Program-made: the position numbers and the translations under genes
Notes under the pieces: model-generated
Database searches by the model: none
Seen by the model: only the letters and a program-made list of their open reading frames with translations
What the model was told of the DNA's origin: nothing
Source: Thinopyrum elongatum
Lineage: Eukaryota > Streptophyta > Magnoliopsida > Poales > Poaceae
NCBI GenBank assembly: GCA_011799875.1
Contig: CM022303.1
Span: forward strand, 547,291,368-547,355,367
Length of the DNA stretch: 64,000 bases
Reading direction: 5' to 3'
Shown here: in pieces, positions 1-10,400 of the stretch
How positions within the stretch are numbered: position 1 is the stretch's first letter
Layout of the letters: each line of letters starts with the position of its first letter

Positions 1-39
1 AGATGGTTGCCCACTAGCTGAGGCACTTGATGCAGCAAT
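1..39 (-). mobile_element. Copia element, segment left of the CACTA insertion
   Basis: This short flank is the continuation of the minus-strand Copia element whose main body resumes at 39632. If the CACTA transposon and one AAT copy are left out, the frame of the third ORF, read past its stop at 39662, stays open from 39661 through this segment. This shows the two flanks were once contiguous. The rest of the 3' region and the 3' LTR lie outside the window. Confidence 0.6.
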
Positions 40-66
40 CACTACAAAAAAAATACACTTCCGTGA
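40..66 (+). repeat. CACTA left terminal inverted repeat
   Basis: The 27-bp terminus begins CACTACAAAAAAAA and ends CTTCCGTGA. It matches the inverted right end at 24 of 27 positions. A short motif TGATGATACGTG follows (64-75) and also occurs in direct orientation near the right end (39523-39534). It is a candidate binding site for the element's own DNA-binding protein. Confidence 0.9.
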
Positions 67-479
67 TGATACGTGTTTGTCACAGTAGGTCATGTTTTCT
101 GTCATGCATGTACATCCATGGCGATTTTATGACAGAATCAAGATAGTCATACTTGTGCTGTCGTAGAAGTGTTCCATGACAATACCAAAATTATCATCAT
201 GGAATTGTCCACTTCCATGACGATACATGGTGCGTCATGGAAGTGCTTTTGTCAAGGGTAACCGACACATGGCATCCACCGTAATGGGTCGCCGTTAAGC
301 TATCGGGTTCTGGTTTGGATCCGATAACCCGTTAACAGCCGGGACCAATGGGGATTTTCCACGTGTAAAATGCTCAATGGCCAGAGAAACCACGTGTTGG
401 CTCACTATTGGGACAGATGTCATCCACTCACTGGACATGAGGCGCCTATGATACGTCGACATGTGGCACAGCCCAATAG

Positions 480-1290
480 AGGCCCATTTCAATGAAAAGG
501 CTGGCCCGTTTTACTTGGTCAAAAGGTAGCGAGCCGGCCCACGGAAAGCCTGTTAACGGCCTATTCGCATATAGCCCATTTACAGCCCGCTAACTCACGG
601 CCCGTTATGGCCTATCCGGATTAGGACCATTAGCGTCATTTGGGCCGTCCAATATGATTCCAGCCCGTTGTAACTTCCAGCCCATGTATGGCCCATGACG
701 TCTTTCGGCCCATACGAGGTCCTTTGTAACTCTGGGCCCATTAAAGGCCCATAATGAACAGTGTATCCCTTTATACCCATTAACGGCCCATTATTCCGTT
801 GGCCGTTTCTAGCCCGTGTTAACTTTCGGCGTTCTAAGGGCCCATTTATTCTTGGGCTCATTTCCAGAATTCGGTTACTTATGGTCCATTACTGGCCTGT
901 TCCGCTTGTGGGCCAAATTCAGCCCGTGGTTACAGTCGGCCCGTTTGTGGCCCGTTAACCCGTTGGGCTGTTTTCATAGCGTCATCAAATACGGCCTATT
1001 AACGGCCCGTTATGGTCGGGCCATAAACAGATGATTTCCACTCTAGCCCGTTTATGGCCCATTTTGCGGACCGTTATTGGTCCACGAATAGTACGGCCCA
1101 TATTTGGCCAAACGATTATATGGCCTGTAGAAGGCCCATTGATTATACGCCCCATAGAAGGCCCATGGATCCTATGGCCCGTAGGAGGCCCATGGTCACT
1201 ACAGCATGTAGCGTGACCATGGTTACAACGGTCCGTAAGTTGCCATGGTTATTGTGGCCTAGTTATAAAAATAGGTTATTGTGGCCACTA
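480..1290. repeat. CACTA left subterminal repeat region
   Basis: This stretch is packed with short variants of GGCCCATT, GGCCCGTTA and GCCCGTTTATGG in both orientations, typically every 15-25 bp. Examples are at 590-620, 700-800, 890-960 and 1040-1190. Dense short subterminal repeats are a hallmark of CACTA ends, where the accessory TNPA protein binds. Short open frames here are by-products of the repeats. Confidence 0.75.
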
Positions 1291-1548
1291 GAAAAACGCG
1301 GAAAAATAACTGCAGTGACTACAAGCAAACAACAAAACAAGACAATAAGGAAATAAATAAGCAAGCAACTAACACTAGGCTATTACGGCTATTACACATA
1401 CTACATCCACTGGGCATCAAAGTTCACCACCAGTGCAAATATAGGGAACAAAGCAGCATATTACATACACTGGCCGTCTAAATTGGCCACCAGTGCAAAT
1501 AAACGCGGCAGCAAAACAAGTCCATAACTGAAACAACTTCAGAAGAGC
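1291..1548. other. CACTA non-coding spacer, 3' of the tnpA-type gene
   Basis: An A-rich spacer between the subterminal repeats and the stop codon of the tnpA-type gene. It contains a short direct duplication: the phrase around CACTGGGCATCAAAGTTCACC (about 1409-1440) recurs in diverged form at about 1470-1500. It should hold the 3' UTR of the minus-strand gene. No other feature is visible. Confidence 0.5.
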
Positions 1549-1758
1549 TCAAGAAACGTTATCCTGGGTATCCACCATGCTGGCAATAAGCTTAGCAAGC
1601 TTATTAGCTTTCTCCTGTTTGGCGCTAAAATCCTCCAACGCTTGCTGTTGCACCAGAAAGTATGCATCTGAATTCTCCAGGGACTTCCGCAGTCCTTCGG
1701 CTTCTTGTCGCAGCACATCTGATCGATGTCTTTCAGCTTGTAGTTGAGACTCAAGAAA
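1549..1758 (-). CDS. CACTA tnpA-type gene, last coding exon (coiled coil)
   Basis: Read on the minus strand from a clear acceptor (TTTCAG before 1758), this exon encodes about 69 residues and stops at TGA (1549-1551). The peptide is rich in E, Q, K and R with heptad-like spacing (for example LRQEAEGLRKSLENSDAYFL). It matches the coiled-coil C-terminus usual in plant CACTA accessory (TNPA/Transposase_24) proteins. I infer oligomerisation or DNA-end binding from the family. This frame differs from the longest ATG-started ORF over the same bases; the splice site and coiled-coil content decide it. Confidence 0.6.
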   Translation of the reverse strand, partial: FLESQLQAERHRSDVLRQEAEGLRKSLENSDAYFLVQQQALEDFSAKQEKANKLAKLIASMVDTQDNVS

Positions 1759-1789
1759 CTGAAATGATTTAGACAGTTAGTTCGAATAG

Positions 1790-1998
1790 CTTGTGCCAGC
1801 GGTAGTGGCCAGTAACTCGAACACTACACCAAGACAGGACTTTGGGGTTGTCTCACTGTCTTCAAGATAGTTTTCCTTAGCTGTTTTATCAGCTTTGTTG
1901 GAGACCAACAAGGATGTCTCACTATCCTGAACCTTATTTGCATTACTTCCTTTACCATGGCTTAATAAGGTACTCTTCCCCAATATTCTGTCAGCATT
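1790..1998 (-). CDS. CACTA tnpA-type gene, penultimate exon
   Basis: An acceptor with a pyrimidine-rich tract (TTCTTTTAG) precedes 1998. The open frame reads through residues such as ETTPKSCLGVVFELLATTAG. The region is acidic and polar and I recognise no domain. The donor end is uncertain: a GT at about 1834 is possible, otherwise the exon runs to about 1780. It lies between the domain-bearing exon at 2496-2708 and the coiled-coil exon. Assignment to the gene rests on order, strand and open frame. Confidence 0.45.
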
Positions 1999-1999
1999 C

Positions 2000-2495
2000 T
2001 AAAAGAAGAAACAAGCAGACACATAACAGGTTTAGTTCAAATCGTATCAGTTCAAGACAAAGCAGCATTGAAAGAATACAAAGCATGGGAAACTACACAG
2101 CACAACAAGATTTCAAATGGGTACCACGGGTCTACATGTAGAACAACACTATTGGTTCTGTTGTGATGCTAGTAATGAGCATGATATGAGAAGTCAACTG
2201 TATACACAATTGAAATTGAAATCAACAGAGCTATTTATAAGAGCAAACCTGTTAAACAAATGTGCTTAAACATACCTATTGTGCCATTGGAGTTTCAATT
2301 GGATCCTTCAATTTAAAAATAAGTTTGTATGAGTAAATACAATGATACAAGAGCAAAGCAGTATGCACGATAGCAATGGAATCTTAAATGAGAACAGTTG
2401 TTCTTCAGGTTTAAGCACTTGTTCTACACGAACAGAGTACAGTAAGAGGCAGGCATATAGTACTTAAAAATAAAAAATGAGCTCATAGACCTTAC
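2000..2495. other. Intronic or untranslated sequence of the tnpA-type gene
   Basis: AT-rich sequence between recognised exons on the minus strand, with no convincing exon. It contains several possible branch and acceptor tracts. It probably represents one or more introns. Confidence 0.4.
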
Positions 2496-2708
2496 CACAT
2501 TCTTGGTTCGGGACCAGTACAGAACAAGGCGTTCCCAGTCATCGTCCCGTAAATGTGTCTCAGGAGAACGTAAGGGAATTTGATGAGTTTCTTTGCCAGC
2601 GAAGTACATTTTCTTCAGGTAATTCTGATACTGCCACCAAGCATTCTTGAAGATAGTAGAGGTATTAGCACAGGTTACCTCATCCTGAGTTTCCAAATTG
2701 GTCCTTCT
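2496..2708 (-). CDS. CACTA tnpA-type gene, exon with Transposase_24-like segment
   Basis: This exon is bounded on the minus strand by an acceptor (CTATAG before 2708) and a donor (GTAAGG after AATGTG at 2496). The peptide contains NAWWQYQNYLKKMY and DDDWERLVLYWSRTKNV. The W..LV.YW.S.K.V pattern is the recognisable core of the Ptta/En/Spm plant transposase family (Transposase_24), the tnpA-like accessory product of CACTA elements. TNPA binds subterminal repeats and helps excision. The downstream exons add a coiled coil. Confidence 0.65.
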
Positions 2709-2806
2709 CTATAGAGAAAAATGGAAACATTTTCTGTATTATAACCATCATGGAGGTAGAATGTATGGGACAAAGCAAAGTAATTGCCATGAATAACATT
2801 ACTTAC

Positions 2807-3281
2807 ACATAACTCCTGGACGAACACCTGCAACTGGCATTTTCCTTCATCTTCAGTATAATATCTCCATGATGGGAAGATACGCACATAGGATTTAGCA
2901 ACATCAAATGCGATAGATGCTAAACTACGAATGGCTGGTTGTGCTTCCTCCACGGGAATAGGTGTACTAACTGGTGGAGTTGGGGTTCGCCGTGGTAGTA
3001 CTGGCGCTTTGGGCACTGGAGCTACCTTACTAACTGCTCTTGTTTGGGAGCTTTGTGGTGGAGATGGTGCTGTCTCAATAGGAACTGGGTTACTATCTGC
3101 TGGGGTTGGGGTTAGATTGGGTGAAGCTGGTTCTCTGTCCATTGCAATAAGGGCACAATTTGCGAGAGTCTGGGTTATGTGTGGTAGGGCTAGTTCTCGT
3201 GCATGTACAACCGGGGTGCTATCTCCACCAAGAGGTAGCACTGTTTTATTTGAAGACCGTGTTTTTACTCCGCTAGATACC
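2807..3281 (-). CDS. CACTA tnpA-type gene, large exon cut by the Gypsy insertion
   Basis: The exon ends at a donor (GTAAGT after 2807). It encodes a proline/threonine/serine/alanine-rich stretch (PTPPVSTPIPVEEAQPAIRS) and then the more conserved FDVAKSYVRIFPSWRYYTED. It is truncated at 3281, where the Tat-type Gypsy element begins. The missing 5' part resumes at about 17213-17270. A duplicated copy of the same exon segment at about 17800-17850 lines up across the insertion point (GAAGACC, TTTT.ACTCC, then CCATCACCC). This confirms that one exon was split. Confidence 0.6.
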
Positions 3282-4291
3282 TGTCGGTGTACTAGAATAG
3301 GGGTACCCTAGTACCCCGTACTTGTGCACGGGCAGTAGTAGCATCCCGTGGCCAGGCTTGCGGAAGGACAGCCAGAGAGAAGCTCAAGATTATTAAGCCA
3401 TTCAAGAACAAAGTATACAAAGCAAGAGTCAAGGCCCCGGCAAGAGGAGCTTGCCGGGAGGGACAGCTGAGGCCCAGCCTGGGGTTTGCTGTAGCAGAGT
3501 ACTTGCCGCGGCAAGGTACTTGCCCCGGCAAGTCATTAGCTGCGGCAAGGTATTGCCTGCGGCAAGATAGCAGCTGCGGCAAGGTACTTGCCCCGGCAAG
3601 TTACCTTGCGCGGCAAGCTATGGGTTGCGGCAAGCTGTCAGGTGCGGCAAGGTCTTGCCGCGGCAAGCGTTACTGTACCACTGTGCTACTGTGCTGCTCC
3701 GGTGCCTCTGCCAGCGTGGCGCTCTGGGTCCTTCCAAGCGTGTGTGGCAGGGCACTGTGTAGACGGTGGTACACTGTAGCTAGCGATGCAGGAGCAGGTG
3801 GGATAGGCTTTTCCCACGTCCAAGATGTCCGGGTACATGTATCTGGACAGCTAAGGCATGGGCATTTAATGCCCTTGTCCCCTGCCGTCAGTGGTAGGTA
3901 GGACATGTCATCCTGGTAATAATGGCCTTACTGTAGCAACTTTCCACCTCTACCTTTACTGTTTGCCACCTGTTGGTGACCCCTTTGTGCATATAAAAGG
4001 AGGCCCATAGGCAACATGGAGAGGGGGAGGAACAGGGAGATGGAGAACTCCAGTATTGTACGCAGCTACTCGGTACTGTAGCGCTCCTGGTGCTAGAACA
4101 ATCATACAGATAATAAACCAAAAAGCAGGAGTAGGGTTTTACGCATCCGTGCGGCCCGAACCTGGGTAAATCTCTCTCGTGCACTGTCGTGTTCTTCGCT
4201 AGATTTGCTCTTCGTGCGACCGTCTCTCCCTGCCGAACGTAAAGGGGTCCTTCCCTGGGTCCCATAGGTGATCGCGGATTCGTCCCCGACA
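3282..4291 (+). repeat. 5' LTR of the Tat-type Gypsy element
   Basis: Begins TGTCGGTGTACTAG and ends CGTCCCCGACA, 1010 bp long and colinear with the 3' LTR at offset 12,921. It carries a TATA box (TATAAAAG, 3992-3999) and a polyadenylation signal (AATAAA, 4112-4117). Between about 3445 and 3670 it holds roughly a dozen copies of CGGCAAG or its complement, several forming the palindrome CTTGCCGCGGCAAG. Confidence 0.93.
3992..3999 (+). promoter_or_regulatory. LTR TATA box
   Basis: TATAAAAG sits about 290 bp before the LTR end, in the position expected for the U3/R promoter of the gag-pol transcript. The identical box in the 3' LTR is at 16913-16920. Confidence 0.6.
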
Positions 4292-4292
4292 T

Positions 4293-4312
4293 CTTTGGCG
4301 CGCCAGGTAGGG
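4293..4312 (+). other. Candidate primer-binding site, Tat-type Gypsy element
   Basis: CTTTGGCGCGCCAGGTAGGG lies directly after the 5' LTR end, where the tRNA primer for minus-strand DNA synthesis should anneal. I did not assign the tRNA species. Confidence 0.55.
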
Positions 4313-4407
4313 GACGAACCTACGACCTTCCGCTTAGGAAACGGAAGGAGGTTGTGTGAACCTAATCTAGCGATTTGCGCGTTAGTTTTTGGGCCATCCT
4401 CCGTCTT

Positions 4408-5127
4408 ATGGCTCCAAAAAAGAAGACTTCAGCCATCGGTGCGTCTACGTCCAACCCGCCTGCTCCCATGCAGGAGGGTGCCGACGTGATTGCGGCTGCT
4501 GGGGGGACTGGAGAGCGAGAGCTCCTATTACCTCCACCTGTCCAAAACCGGGCCAGCAACGCCAATCTTGGCGCTGCTGGGTCTGGGAACACAGCGCTGC
4601 TCGCTGCTGCTGGCCCTGCAAGCTCCAGGAACGGTGCTGCGCGTTCTGGAACGCCTGCGCCGGTTCAGACGCCGCGGCCTTCGCAAGAAGCCCGTGACAG
4701 GCAGCGTCCTGACGCCCCAGGTGCCAGGCGCTCCCTGGATAATGAACTTGCGCATCGATCTCGAGATGCACGGGGTCACCATACGCAACAACACGTTGGC
4801 GGGGTCGAGGTGCGGTCGCCTGGGCGTGGAGATGCTCCTTCTAACACTGTTAGGAGTAAGGGCATCCCACAGTCCTCACGCCACTCGATACCTCCCTCAC
4901 CAGCAGAAGCGTTGGCACGTGCGCAGCTGCTCCTGAACTTCCCTCCACCAGCAGATAAGCTTGACGAGTGGAGGGCAACCATTCAGAGCCTTCTCAGCTT
5001 CGCTGATGCCGACCCGGTGCGCGCGGCCGACAAGAGAACTGGTGACAATGCTGTCACCAACAAGAACGGCGAGGGGGCAACAACCGTACACTCCCCACCC
5101 AGACGGCCTCGGTCGCCGACACGTTGA
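4408..5127 (+). pseudogene. gag: gag N-terminal part, ended by an in-frame TGA
   Basis: The ATG at 4408 opens a basic, alanine- and serine-rich leader that starts MAPKKKTSAIGA, has no recognised domain in its first 240 residues, and ends at TGA 5125-5127. The frame is the same as that of the gag ORF at 5293 and nothing else interrupts the interval. This looks like a single long gag-pol frame with one nonsense substitution. The stop would arise from an arginine CGA codon by one C-to-T change, the expected decay in methylated elements. Alternatively, translation could start at 5293 in this copy. Confidence 0.75.
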
Positions 5128-5292
5128 AACGACGCCCGTGGCGATGATTCCACGGCGTCGTCTGACCCGCGAGCTCGTCGTGACCAGCGCCTCGTTCTTC
5201 AGGAACGCAGAGGAGAAGACGCTCGTACCACTATCGAGCGAAGGAGAGAAGCGCATCGTCAGTCCGACAGACGCGCAGGGCCCGCTGTTGAC

Positions 5293-7278
5293 ATGCATGC
5301 GCCAGGGGATCCTGGCGACTTGCCGTACGCGGTAAGTTGTCCAGCGTTCACCCGTGAGCTGCGGCAGGTCCAGTGGCCCAATCGCAAGGCTTTCAAGCCT
5401 GACGTGCCGGAGAAGTATGATGGCAAGACACACCCGTCGGAGTTCCTCAGCATTTACACCATTGCGGTGCAAGCTGCCGGGGGACGAGACGACAAGATTC
5501 TTGCTAACTACTTCCCGCTCGTGTTAAAGCGCAACGTCGTCTCATGGCTCATGCACTTGCCGGAGAACTCCATTTCTTCATGGGCGGACCTGTGCCATCA
5601 GTTTGTTGGTGCCTTTACTGGCGGTCATCAACCTCATGGCCAGGAGAGTGATCTTCATCTCATCCCCCAGAAGGAAGGAGAGCCCCTGCGCAAATACATT
5701 CAAAGGTTCAGCCGCGTACAGTACAACATCCCAGATGTTCACCCCGCTGCGGTTATTAGCGCGTTCCATCAGAATGTGCGTAACCGCAAGATGCAGGAGG
5801 AAATGGCGATGACCAAGGTCAGAGACATTAGCCAGCTATATGCTCTCGCCGACAAGTGTGCGCGCGCTGAAGAGGGAAGGAAACTTCCCGGTGAAGGTGT
5901 TGGCGCAGGGGGGAGCTCTGACAGCGAAGGTACCGCCCCGGCAAAGAAGGGCCGGCGGCGGAACAACAGGAAGAAAAAGGGCAAAGCTGTGCTTGCCGTC
6001 GAGCAGTCCAGCGGCAACGGCAGCGCCGACAAGGCCAAAGTCGAGGGCTCCGGCAAGGAGATTGCCGCGTGCGCCAACTGTCAGGCCTTGGCGGCTGCCG
6101 ACAAGCAGGACGGCTCCGACAAGCAATATTGCAAGATCCACCACACCAAGGGACACGATCTCCAGAACTGTCGACGAGTCGAGCAGCTTGTCGAACAGCA
6201 GAAAGCTGAGTATGAGAGGCGCGACAAGGAGAAGGCCCCAGAAGGTGCTGGCGGGTCCGGCAAGAAGCGCACTGCCCGAGGAGGGCGTCGCGGCAAGGCC
6301 AAGCAGCAGCAGAGAGACAGGCCTCCTCGTGGCCGCGACAAAGATGATGATGATGATGATCTAGATGATGAGGAATCCAGTGAGCACGAATTTCAGAAAG
6401 CCGCAGAAGTCTTATGTGTTGACGGTGGTGCTTCGTTGCATTCTTCTCACCGCCAACTTAAACAGTGGGCGCGAGAGATCAATGCGGCGGAACCATCTGT
6501 TGATGCCAGAAAGCTTCTGAAGTGGTCCGACACGCCTATCGTCTTTGACATTGAGGACCACCCTGACCGCACAACGGCGGTCGGGTGCTTGCCGATGTTG
6601 GTTTCACCAACGATCCGCAACCTCAAGGTCACGAAGATGTTAGTTGACGGTGGGGCCGGCTTGAATCTGATTTCACCCGCTGTGCTCCAGAAACTTCAAA
6701 TCTCTGACGGCGAGCTTGAGGAAACTGGTACTTTCCAAGGAGTCAATCCAGGAAGGAGCAAGCCGAAAGGGAAGATCACGCTGCCAGTGACATTTGGCGG
6801 CGAGCTGAACTACCGGACCGAGAAGGTCACCTTTGATGTTGCCGATATTCCATTGCCTTATAATGGGATACTTGGCCGTCCAGCGCTCGCCAAGTTCATG
6901 GCAGCCTCTCATTATGCCTACAACGTGTTGAAGATGCCAGGCCCAGTAGGTGTTATCGCAGTTCCCTGCGACAAGAAGGATGCGCTTATTTGCGCCGACA
7001 AGATCTACCGGGAAGCAGCTGCCACAACTGCCGCCAAGGCACTTGCCGCTGAGGCTCTCGGGGGGGAGAACAAGAGGAAGTCCGGCAAGAGCTCCTGTGC
7101 CCACTCCGGCAAGCGCACCTCTTCGGAGTGCTGCGCTGCCGTCGAGGACGCACCAAAGAGCTCCACCGGCAAGTGCAAGAAGAACAAAGCCGCTCCGCCG
7201 ACGACAAAGAAGGTGCCCGCCAAGGAGGACGGCACTGGTGGTTCCTTCACCATCAGTGCCACACTTGACAACAAATAG
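5293..7278 (+). CDS. gag: gag-protease section of the Tat-type Gypsy element
   Basis: 661 residues. The Retrotrans_gag domain occupies roughly residues 20-190 (for example PEKYDGKTHPSEFLSIYT and FSRVQYNIPDVHPAA). A lysine/glycine-rich basic linker and a Cys-His cluster follow (CANC ... YCKIHHTKGHDLQNC), probably the nucleocapsid zinc-binding segment. Next are an acidic run of six Asp and a retropepsin-like protease with the catalytic VDGGAGLNLIS. The usual D-S/T-G is here D-G-G. The frame ends at TAG (7276-7278), and the open frame continues directly into RT. The TAG could be a C-to-T change of CAG, or a readthrough site. Confidence 0.88.
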   Translation: MHAPGDPGDLPYAVSCPAFTRELRQVQWPNRKAFKPDVPEKYDGKTHPSEFLSIYTIAVQAAGGRDDKILANYFPLVLKRNVVSWLMHLPENSISSWADLCHQFVGAFTGGHQPHGQESDLHLIPQKEGEPLRKYIQRFSRVQYNIPDVHPAAVISAFHQNVRNRKMQEEMAMTKVRDISQLYALADKCARAEEGRKLPGEGVGAGGSSDSEGTAPAKKGRRRNNRKKKGKAVLAVEQSSGNGSADKAKVEGSGKEIAACANCQALAAADKQDGSDKQYCKIHHTKGHDLQNCRRVEQLVEQQKAEYERRDKEKAPEGAGGSGKKRTARGGRRGKAKQQQRDRPPRGRDKDDDDDDLDDEESSEHEFQKAAEVLCVDGGASLHSSHRQLKQWAREINAAEPSVDARKLLKWSDTPIVFDIEDHPDRTTAVGCLPMLVSPTIRNLKVTKMLVDGGAGLNLISPAVLQKLQISDGELEETGTFQGVNPGRSKPKGKITLPVTFGGELNYRTEKVTFDVADIPLPYNGILGRPALAKFMAASHYAYNVLKMPGPVGVIAVPCDKKDALICADKIYREAAATTAAKALAAEALGGENKRKSGKSSCAHSGKRTSSECCAAVEDAPKSSTGKCKKNKAAPPTTKKVPAKEDGTGGSFTISATLDNK

Positions 7279-7431
7279 GAAAGCGCGCTCGTTGCTTTCC
7301 TGCAGGCGAATGTCGACGTATTTGCATGGCAACCGTCCGACATCCCCGGTGTTCCCAGGAAAGTAATTGAGCACCACCTTGCCGTTTGTCCCCACACGAG
7401 GCCCGTCAAACAGAAAGCCAGAAAGCAAGCT

Positions 7432-10400
7432 GTGGAGCGGCAAGAGTTTATTGCGGAAGAAATCAAGAAGTTGGAAGCAGCAGGCCTCGTCAGAGGAGTG
7501 CTCCATCCTACGTGGTTGGCCAATCCTGTTGTCGTGCGCAAAGCGAATGGAAAATGGAGGCTTTGTATTGATTTCACTGATGTCAATAAAGCTTGTCCCA
7601 AAGACCCATTTCCTTTGCCCCGCATAGACCAGATTGTTGACTCCACGGCAGGATGTGATTTGCTTTCATTTCTTGACGCATATTCAGGGTATCATCAAAT
7701 CTTCATGGCTGAGGAAGATGAGGAAAAGACCGCATTTATCACACCCTGTGGCACATACTGTTTCGTACGTATGCCATTTGGTTTGAAAAATGCTGGTTCG
7801 ACATTTGCAAGAGCCGTCCAGATTGCTTTTGAGCCTCAGCTGCACAGAAATGTGGAAGCCTATATGGACGATATAGTGGTCAAAAGCAAGGACAGGGCTA
7901 CTTTGGTTCAAGATCTAGAAGAAACTTTTGTAAATCTGCGCAAGATCAACCTGAAGCTCAACCCCGAGAAGTGCGTGTTTGGAGTTCCCTCCGGCAAGCT
8001 TCTCAGGTTCTTTGTGTCTCAACGTGGAATTGAAGCCAATCCTGACAAGATCAAAGCCATTGAGCAAATTGAAGCACCGAAGCGCATCAAGGATGTACGA
8101 CGACTTGCCGGCTGTGTTGCTGCTCTCAGTAGGTTTATCTCCAAGTCAGCTGAGCGCGCCCTGCCATTTTTCAAAATCTTAAAAAAGGCAAGTCCATTGA
8201 AATGGACTCCGGAGGCGGAGGCAGCACTGCAAGACTTGAAGAGATACCTCTCCTCTCCTCCAATACTTGTCGCACCTAAACCACAAGAGAAGTTGTTGCT
8301 GTATCTAGCGGCAACCAATCAAGTGGTTAGTGCTGCGCTGGTAGCGGAGAGAGAGGTGGATGAGGAGGCAGTAACTGCGGCAAGCACATCCAGCGACAAG
8401 CTGGGGGCTCCCCCGACAAGTTTTGCTGCCGACAAGGATTCGTCTGCGCAGTCAGGCGAAGTGATACAAAAGAAGAAAATGGTGCAGCGCCCGGTCTACT
8501 TTGTGAGCTCTCTTCTGCAGGGAGCTAGGTCAAGGTATTCTGGTGTGCAGAAGCTGCTTTTCGGCCTTCTCATGGCCTCGAGAAAGCTGCGCCATTACTT
8601 TCAAGCACATGAAGTTACCGTCGTCACTCGCTTCCCGCTGAAAAGGATTTTGCAAAATCCAGAAGCGACAGGCAGGATTGTCGAGTGGGCGTTGGAGTTG
8701 TCGAGCTTTGGTCTCAAGTTTGAGAGTACATCAACCATACAGAGCCGAGTTTTGGCAGAGTTTGTCGCAGAATGGACACCAACGCCAGACGAAGAAATCC
8801 CAGAGACGACTCTCCCCGGCAAGGAGACAAGCAAAGAGTGGCTTATGTACTTTGATAGTGCCTTTTCGCTGCAAGGCGCCGGTGCTGGCGTACTGCTTGT
8901 CGCACCCACCGGAGAGCACCTCAAGTACGTGGTCCAAATGCACTTTCCCAAGGAACAGGCGACGAACAATACTGCAGAATATGAGGGGTTGCTTGCCGGT
9001 CTCAGGATCGCGGCAGACCTTGGGATCAAGAAGCTTATTGTCAGGGGAGATTCGCAGCTTGTCGTCAGGCAAGTGAACAAGAACTACCAATGCACATTGA
9101 TGGAAGCTTATGTAGATGAGGTGAGGAAGTTGGAGGAACGCTTTGACGGCCTACAAATGGAGCACGTCCCACGTGCTGAGAATGACATTGCCGATGGTTT
9201 GTCAAAGCGTGCCGCACTCAAATTGCCTGTGGAACCAGGCACTTTTGTGCTCCAACTAACTCAGCCATCCGTGACGCCATCAGTAGGGCAAGGCAGGAAG
9301 AGGAAGTTGGCTTCTGGCGACTACTTCCCGGCAGAGCTCCCCGAAGCCGCCGGCAAGAAGGCTGCCAAAGCCAGCGCCAAAGATGCAGAGGGGCAACTTG
9401 CTCCGACAAGGCCTCACGCTCTTGTCGTTGAAGCGGGTGCTCCTAGGCAAGAGGCAAAGGGGCAACTTGCTCCGACAAGACTTCGGGTCCTTGTCGTTGA
9501 AGCAGGTGCTCCTGATCGAAGCGCTGAGGAGCAAGATGCTCCGACGAGGCCTTGGGCTTCCGTCATTGAAGCAACTGCTCCCGACGAGCTTGTTGAAGGA
9601 CAGCACGCTCCAGCAGGGCCCCAGGCTCTTGTCGTTGAAGCGGCTGTTCCCGCCAAGCTCGTCGGGGAACGGCCGGCTCTGGTAGAGCGACAAGCTCTTG
9701 CCGTAGGGCCTGATGTTCCCGCAGCAGAAGAAATGCCTTTAGTCCTCGTTGTCGAGCCACAGGCTCCAGCGTGGGCGCAGCAGATCGTCCGTTTCCTTCA
9801 GACAGGAGAACTTCCCGAAGAGCAGGAAGAAGCGGAGAAAGTAGCCCGACGGTCCAATATGTATCAATTTGTCGATGACATGCTGTGCAGAAAAAGACCA
9901 AACGGTGTGAAATTGAAGTGTATTCCCCGGGAAGAAGGACAGGAGCTATTGGCGGAGATTCATGGAGGCATATGTGGTCACCACATAGGGTCAAGAGCCC
10001 TTGTTGGAAAGGCTTTCCGGCAAGGTTTCTTTTGGCCCACCGCCCTCCAGGATGCAACTGCACTAGTAACCAAGTGTGAAGCGTGCCAGTTTCATTCCAA
10101 GCAGATTCATCAGCCAGCTCAAGCTCTCCAGACAATCCCTCTCTCCTGGCCATTTTCGGCCTGGGGGCTCGACATCCTCGGCCCCTTTCCCCGTGCCACC
10201 GGGGGCTTCGAGTACTTGTATGTGGCCATCGACAAGTTTACGAAGTGGCCAGAAGTGGAAGCAGTGAGGAAGGTGACAGCACAATCAGCCATCAAGTTCT
10301 TCAAGGGAATTGTTTGTCGCTTTGGTGTTCCTAACAGGATCATCACCGACAACGGTACCCAGTTCACGAGCCACGCCTTCATGCAGTATGTCGAAGACCT

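Noticed and set aside
3503..3901. 132-codon open frame in the LTR, duplicated at 16424
   Set aside because: Lies in LTR sequence made of CGGCAAG repeats; identical in both LTRs and without a domain.
4293..4312. Assigning a specific primer tRNA to the Tat-type element
   Set aside because: The sequence is in the right place but I could not match it to one tRNA 3' end with certainty.
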